Shown: positions 33,180 to 37,752 of the stretch, in pieces
Layout of the letters: every line of letters starts with the position of its first letter
Numbering within the stretch: the first letter of the stretch is position 1
DNA from: an uncultured Blastocatellia bacterium
GTDB taxonomy: Bacteria; Acidobacteriota; Blastocatellia; Chloracidobacteriales; Chloracidobacteriaceae
Assembly: GCA_937934745.1 (NCBI GenBank)
Contig: CALGZC010000068.1
Span: 1-37,752, forward strand
DNA length: 37,752 nucleotides
Direction of reading: 5' to 3'
Translations under genes and position numbers: made by a program
The notes under the pieces: model-generated
The model's database searches: none
What the model was told of the DNA's origin: nothing
What the model saw: the letters and a program-made list of their open reading frames with translations, nothing else

Positions 33180-34259
33180 CTAGCGCCCCCCGCGCGCCGC
33201 CAGCGCGCCGGATGCCATCGTCGCTTGAAGGCTCGCCAGCCCGTCTCTGACCGTGGACACAAGCTTGGCTTGGGCGAACTTTTTCTTGAGGAAGCTAAAC
33301 TGACCGCCGAGTAAATCGGTCTGTATTCGCGCCGTGTAGGCGATTAGCGTTTGCGTTTGGCCGGTGGCGCTCGCGAAGGGGATTAGCTCGGCGATTACGA
33401 GGCCGGCTTCGGCGTAGTGGTTGGCGTACACCAGCGTCGAGGCGACGTAGGCCCGCTCGCCGTCGCGCCAGATGAAGATCTGGACAAGCGACGTGACCGG
33501 CTTCAGGTCGCCGTACTTCTGCACGGCCCAGTAGAGAAACGACTCGGCGCTCGCTTGCTGGTCTTGTCGCGGAAACTGCCGGAGCGCCTGACACAAGCGC
33601 GCCTGTCGCGGGGACAGGGCGGCTTGCTCGGAAAAGAGCGCCGCGTAAGCCGCCTGCGCATCCGAGCAGGCGCGCTTGTCGGCGTATGGCGGGAGGCCAG
33701 ACTGTCCCTGGGCGGCGTAGGCCAGCGCCCGCTTCCACAGCATTTGCCGGTAGATTTCGGCGAGCGATGACCGGGACGCCTGCGCGCCATCCGAGCTGGG
33801 CGTCTGCAGGCGCTTGATCTCGGCTTCGCAGAGCTTGACGCTTGAATCGCCCAGCCTGGCGGCGCGGAGTTCGGCGACCGTTTCCGTGCTGACCGGCAGC
33901 GCCGCGACATCCGCTAAGTCGGGCGTTTGGCGAAAGCGGCCGCAGGCCACAACGCTCCCGCCCAGGCGAATCGCGTCGAGCGACCGGTACATCGCCAACA
34001 GGTCGGCAGGCGCGGCGCTTATGACGGCTAAGCCCTGGGCGGCGATGACCCTAGGCGGCGCGGTCGCGAGCGGACGCGCCACGATGCCGCCGGATTCGAG
34101 CGCGGCGAGTTCAGATGACTGGAGATTGAACTCCGTCAGGCCCGTCAGCGCGGCGCGCGTCAGCTCGGCTGACGTTGGGCGAGGCGATGCGACCGGCCAG
34201 ATCAGCAGCAGCCCGATGAGCCAGCTTTGTGCCCAACTGCGCCGGCTGATTCGCCGCAT
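33180..34259 (-). CDS. Exported hypothetical protein
   Basis: This protein has 359 residues. AAGGAG lies eight bases before ATG 34259, a strong ribosome-binding site. The N-terminus (MRRISRRSWAQSWLIGLLLIWPVASPRPTSA) is a signal peptide. The mature part is Ala/Leu-rich and helical, with three Cys spread over it (VACGRF, KLCEAE, KRACSD) plus RLCQAL. The second half contains FIWRDGERAYVASTLVYANHYAEAGLVIAELIPFA. No family is recognised. A short stretch of its signal-peptide coding region recurs near 35215 (listed separately), which suggests a lost paralog. Confidence 0.7.
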   Translation of the reverse strand: MRRISRRSWAQSWLIGLLLIWPVASPRPTSAELTRAALTGLTEFNLQSSELAALESGGIVARPLATAPPRVIAAQGLAVISAAPADLLAMYRSLDAIRLGGSVVACGRFRQTPDLADVAALPVSTETVAELRAARLGDSSVKLCEAEIKRLQTPSSDGAQASRSSLAEIYRQMLWKRALAYAAQGQSGLPPYADKRACSDAQAAYAALFSEQAALSPRQARLCQALRQFPRQDQQASAESFLYWAVQKYGDLKPVTSLVQIFIWRDGERAYVASTLVYANHYAEAGLVIAELIPFASATGQTQTLIAYTARIQTDLLGGQFSFLKKKFAQAKLVSTVRDGLASLQATMASGALAARGGR

Positions 34260-34564
34260 TGGTCAACTCCTTCCAAGTGAAAGATGAGGCCAAATCATCG
34301 CTTGGGTTTTTGGCACGCTGAGGGTTGATAGCCTTGTGAGGCTACGGCCGTTGAACATTCGGGTAACGGTGGCGGGCTTGAGCTTATTTTTACATAGTAT
34401 GCATTATCAGACTAATTGTGTCGCCCATGAAAGCGCCATGTCGAGCCGCGCCGCCAAGGTCTCCCAGATACTTGCGCTGGCGAGTGGGGGCGCTTGACAC
34501 CAGAGCGATCGATCGACTGTACTTGTCGCACCATCCAAGAGACTTCCCAACAGGAGCCCGAGTC
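34260..34564. other. 305-bp divergent intergenic region
   Basis: It lies between the minus-strand exported protein and the plus-strand HEAT protein. An AT-rich stretch is centred on 34385-34420. One promoter candidate is listed separately, and nothing else is recognised. Confidence 0.45.
34494..34523 (+). promoter_or_regulatory. Candidate sigma-70-type promoter for the HEAT-repeat gene
   Basis: A perfect -35 box TTGACA (34494-34499) is followed by an 18-base spacer and TGTACT (34518-34523), a poor -10 box. A transcript would start about 35 bases before the ATG at 34565. Confidence 0.35.
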
Positions 34565-34972
34565 ATGGACATCATCAACAACTTCGTGCGTCAAATGGCC
34601 AAGATCGACGAGTACCTGCGGATTATCGAGGCGCTTGCCCCGGAAGTGGCATCCGCGGCGGGTGTGCGCGAAGCATTTATCCGGGCTTTGAACAACGGAT
34701 ACAGAGAAGTTCGGGTGGCGGTCATCAGAGCTCTGGCTCCCCTTGCTTCAACTGATTCCGAAATCCGTGACAAGATTTTGGAGCGTATGGACGACCAAGA
34801 GGAACTGGTTCAAGTGGTAGCCATTGAAGCGCTTGCCCCCCTGGCGGCGAGCGACGACCGAGTCCGCGACAAGCTCTTGGAGATTGTTAAAGGGGGCAAG
34901 GAGGACGACGAGTTCTCGGCGCTCAAGAAAGACATGCTCGACGCCGTGAAAGATGCCGATAATGCCGATTGA
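34565..34972 (+). CDS. Small HEAT-repeat protein
   Basis: This protein has 135 residues. I chose ATG 34565 because AGGAG lies eight bases upstream; the frame is open further but without a signal. Three copies of a 33-residue unit are clear, with openings IEALAPEVAS (21), IRALAPLAST (54) and IEALAPLAAS (87), each followed by VRE/IRD/VRD and a second helix. This is a HEAT or HEAT-like solenoid used for protein binding. The N-terminal helix (MDIINNFVRQMAKIDEYLRI) caps it and the C-terminus is acidic and Lys-rich. There is no signal peptide, so it is cytosolic. The partner is unknown. Confidence 0.85.
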   Translation: MDIINNFVRQMAKIDEYLRIIEALAPEVASAAGVREAFIRALNNGYREVRVAVIRALAPLASTDSEIRDKILERMDDQEELVQVVAIEALAPLAASDDRVRDKLLEIVKGGKEDDEFSALKKDMLDAVKDADNAD

Positions 34973-35368
34973 GGCGATGAGGCGTTATCTTCAGGCTTTA
35001 TTTCGAGACCGTCATACCTTGCCGGGGTCTCGTGCCCGATGTCCTGACCGGCCCAAGCTCTGAACGCTCGCAGACAGGCAGATGACGCCTGAAGTCCTAC
35101 GAATGCTCAAGGTCTTAATCATCCTGCCAAATGCCTTTCGCGCTCAATCCAAAGTCATCTGCAAAGTCTGAACGACAAAATCCCTATGCTCCCATAGAGC
35201 CGTGTACGGACCTCCAGATCAACAGCAGCCCAATGAGCCAGCGCGGAGAGCTAAGCCCGGTGTGCGCTGCAATACCGTTATCGGTTGCAGGAAATAGCAT
35301 CCCGCCAGCGACAGCCCCTGCCCGGTGCCGACGGTGAGCCGGTAGCGAACCGTCCTGAAACACCATCA
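34973..35368. other. 396-bp intergenic region with a gene fragment
   Basis: No intact gene is seen. It contains a 28-bp near-copy of part of the exported-protein gene (35215-35242). CTTTATTTCGAGACCGTCAT and a GGGGTCTCG word follow the HEAT gene without a clear terminator hairpin. Confidence 0.4.
35215..35242 (-). repeat. 28-bp near-copy of the signal-peptide region of the 33180-34259 gene
   Basis: The bases match 34198-34225 at 26 of 28 positions, in the same orientation, and on the minus strand both read WLIGLLLIW. The similarity stops on both sides. It is either the remains of a duplicated gene or a chance match in a hydrophobic codon run. Confidence 0.4.
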
Positions 35369-37567
35369 CTACGGGCGGCCAATCCAATTCCCGACGACCG
35401 GAAGGTCGCCTGCGTTGCCGTAGTTGAACGACAGATCGGCGAAACCGGCACTCAGTTCATTCTTCAGGAAAAATCGCCAGCTCCCCTCGACAAGCCGGAC
35501 AATCCCAATCCCCTCACGGCCATCCCCGTTCCAATCTCCAGCAAAAGGGATGTCATCCGTCAAACCGTAAAAAAACGTCGCTTCCGCAACCGAGGACAAT
35601 AGATCGTTCCGGTAGTAGAAAAAGCCGTTCGTCCGGCGGTAGCAGCCAACCGTCGTCGTCCCATTCCCATCCCAGTCACCCACAACCGGGGTATCCGTCC
35701 CCAAGCCAAAGTTGACAACCACATCCGGCGCACCGGCGCTGTTCGTGTTACGCAGGAAAAAGACGCCATTCCGAAAGATACCGATGGTATCACGACCGTC
35801 GCCATCCCAGTCGCCCGCCAGGGGAATATCACCGGGCGCACCAAACGAAAACGACACATCGGCAAAGCCGGCACTGTTGCTGTTACGGAGGAAAAACGTC
35901 CCTAACCCACTGACGATACGGAAGATACCGATGGTCGTCGTCCCGTCGCCGTCCCAGTCCCCGGAAAGGGAGATGTCATTCCCCTGCCCGAAGAAAAACG
36001 CCGTGTCGGCATCACCGCTCGTCAGGCTGTTGCGTAAGTAGAAGAAGCCGTCTGATCGGCGAAACAAGCCGATGGTTTCAAGGGCCGAAACAGCTTGAAT
36101 TACCGTGACGGCACGCCCCGCAACCGTGATCATCCCGGTGCGCTGCCGCCCACGGTGCGCTGCTACACGATAGGTTACCGTCCCGTTCCCGACGCCGGAT
36201 GCGCCGCTCAGGATGGTGATCCACGGCACATGACTGACCGCTTGCCACACACAGTCACCGGCAGCCGTTACCGTCACCACGCCTTCCCCACCTAGCGCGG
36301 AAACGTTGACCGTCGGCGGCGTCACTGCCGAGGCACAACCCGGAGCATCGCCTAGTAAACGGACAATGCCGGCGTGCGGCACGCCGTTGAACGTAGCAAA
36401 GACCCCACCAACCACAGGCTTACCATCCATCTGCAGCGCCAGCGCATACACGGCGCTGCTTGCTCCGCTTCCGGGATCAAAGCCCGTATCGAGCGAGCCG
36501 TCCATCGGGTTGAGACGGGCAATGCGGCTACGGGCTGCGCCGTTGACCGTTGTGAACTCACCGCCGATCACAATGCGCCCATTGGGCTGTACAATAAGGG
36601 CATAGACATCAGGGAGCAAACCACCGGCAACGCCCCCGAACGCACCGAACGTCGCATCTAGTGCTCCATTCGGTTCTAGGCGCGCCACACCTCCACGCGC
36701 CACGCCACTAATAAAACGAAAGGCGCCGCCGATGAGAATGCGGCCATCGGGCTGGACGCTCAGCGTGTTCACAACCCCGTCGTTATCACCGCTTTGTGAG
36801 AAGGTCAGGTCAAGTGCGCCATCAGCCGTCAGACGCGCCAGCCGACTGCGCAGGACACCGTTGACCTGCGTAAACGCGCCACCAAGCACAATGCGTCCGT
36901 TGGGTTGGATGGCTAGGGCAAAGACAGCACCGTTGGCGACCGCATTGGGGTTGAAACCGGCATCCAACACACCATCGGCGGTCAGGCGTGCAAGACGCTC
37001 GCGGCGCTGGCCGGCAAGGTGGCTAAAATCCCCTGCAACCAACAGTTTGCCATCCTCCTGCCGCGCCAGGGCATAGACGATACCGTTGCTGTCCGTTTCG
37101 GCGGCAAAGGTTACATCCGGCAAGCCGTCGGCATTGAGCCGGGCCAGGCTACGGCGGAGCACACCGTTGACGCTTGAAAATGCGCCGCCGATGACAATCT
37201 TGCCATCCGGTTGCAGCAACATCGCTTCAATACGGCCGTTGACGCCGGCACCGAGACCGAACACGGTATCGAGCGAACCGTCAGGATTGAGGCGGGCAAG
37301 GTTGTTGCGGGGAACGCCGTTGACGGCCGTAAACTCACCGCCAATGACCAGCTTACCGTCGGGCTGAACGGCGATGGCATACACCGCACCGGTGACACCG
37401 CTGCCTGGGTTGAAATTCGGATCAAGTGCCCCGGCCTGGGCAAAGGCAGAGCCTGCGGTCAAGCCGAGCATCACTACCAATCTCAACAGGCTGCACCACC
37501 AATAGTGCTGTAACAGCGGCACCGGTTTGCGTAAACCTCGCAGGTGTACATTATCACACACTAGCAT
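35369..37567 (-). CDS. Large secreted repeat protein: delta-60 repeats, BACON-like domain, FG-GAP-like repeats
   Basis: This protein has 732 residues. A signal peptide at about 23-44 (CSLLRLVVMLGLTAGSAFAQ) is preceded by about 20 polar residues. Residues about 48-410 hold seven delta-60 repeats of some 52-55 residues, each with a core like AVQPDGKLVIGGEFTAVNG followed by LARLNPDGSLD. A BACON-like all-beta domain follows (about 425-500: CVWQAVSHVPWITILSG ... GMITVAGRAVTVIQ). The end carries five units with a core like GDWDGDGTTTIGIFR, the Asp/Gly-rich calcium-loop style of FG-GAP/VCBS repeats. It is probably a cell-surface or secreted beta-propeller protein. The role is unknown, but adhesion or carbohydrate binding is plausible. 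Confidence 0.87.
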   Translation of the reverse strand: MLVCDNVHLRGLRKPVPLLQHYWWCSLLRLVVMLGLTAGSAFAQAGALDPNFNPGSGVTGAVYAIAVQPDGKLVIGGEFTAVNGVPRNNLARLNPDGSLDTVFGLGAGVNGRIEAMLLQPDGKIVIGGAFSSVNGVLRRSLARLNADGLPDVTFAAETDSNGIVYALARQEDGKLLVAGDFSHLAGQRRERLARLTADGVLDAGFNPNAVANGAVFALAIQPNGRIVLGGAFTQVNGVLRSRLARLTADGALDLTFSQSGDNDGVVNTLSVQPDGRILIGGAFRFISGVARGGVARLEPNGALDATFGAFGGVAGGLLPDVYALIVQPNGRIVIGGEFTTVNGAARSRIARLNPMDGSLDTGFDPGSGASSAVYALALQMDGKPVVGGVFATFNGVPHAGIVRLLGDAPGCASAVTPPTVNVSALGGEGVVTVTAAGDCVWQAVSHVPWITILSGASGVGNGTVTYRVAAHRGRQRTGMITVAGRAVTVIQAVSALETIGLFRRSDGFFYLRNSLTSGDADTAFFFGQGNDISLSGDWDGDGTTTIGIFRIVSGLGTFFLRNSNSAGFADVSFSFGAPGDIPLAGDWDGDGRDTIGIFRNGVFFLRNTNSAGAPDVVVNFGLGTDTPVVGDWDGNGTTTVGCYRRTNGFFYYRNDLLSSVAEATFFYGLTDDIPFAGDWNGDGREGIGIVRLVEGSWRFFLKNELSAGFADLSFNYGNAGDLPVVGNWIGRP

Positions 37568-37752
37568 ACATCAAATAAACAAAAGCCTCACTCCTGTTCC
37601 GCAACGCCTATGCCAATCTAGCCAGCACCGGCCACATCTACTGTTTGCTGCCGGCTTCCCTCATCGCAGCCGGTTTCACCGCCGCCACAAGACCACGGCT
37701 AGCACCTTCCTCTCCACAGGCTTCACCCCCCGGCGAAACTCCCCCGAAGACC

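Noticed and set aside
37568-37752. Possible gene or element end at the right edge
   Set aside because: The last 185 bases contain no frame with recognisable motifs and no repeat. They are simply the leader of the secreted repeat protein and the window edge.

Overview
The window looks like a chromosome segment of a GC-rich, Gram-negative (diderm) bacterium, most probably an acidobacterium related to Chloracidobacterium. This placement is an inference from the gene set, not from a marker gene. The supporting signs are a CMP-Kdo synthetase (lipopolysaccharide), a 1113-residue TonB receptor of the acidobacterial carboxypeptidase-regulatory-domain type, many secreted proteins of unknown function, and frequent GTG/TTG starts.

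Layout. Positions 1-300 hold the decayed end of an IS200/IS605-like element and a run of hairpins. 474-4270 carries a secreted hypothetical protein and a multi-PAS hybrid histidine kinase. 4415-10607 is housekeeping and envelope genes, nearly all on the minus strand: a small twin-repeat protein (plus strand), kdsB, a bPH2 membrane-protein pair, a long-form ribosome hibernation factor, a beta-lactamase-like serine hydrolase and an HNH nuclease.

10988-17470 is a tightly packed six-gene plus-strand operon. It encodes a coiled-coil protein, a GT-B glycosyltransferase with an extra helical C-terminal part, three radical SAM enzymes (two are tandem paralogs), and a membrane-anchored protein with a calcium-loop-like motif. 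Its product is unknown to me, and it is the best candidate here for an undescribed pathway.

18676-20752 is a decay zone on both strands: a bioY pseudogene with a stop and several frameshifts, a C-terminal scrap of hsdR joined in frame to a broken ISKra4-like transposase, and unassigned debris.

20753-32565 is a cobalamin region: cobN, a BtuF-like binding protein, an outer-membrane barrel protein and a large TonB receptor (both minus strand), cobO and cobB. Between cobO and cobB sits a 114-residue DUF1874 protein. It has the conserved residues of the cyclic-tetra-adenylate ring nucleases AcrIII-1/Crn2, although no CRISPR locus is visible. This is the most surprising single gene in the window.

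32571-37567 holds yjbQ, a secreted hypothetical protein, a small HEAT-repeat protein and a large secreted delta-60/FG-GAP-type repeat protein. I saw no tRNA, rRNA, CRISPR array or recognisable cobalamin riboswitch.
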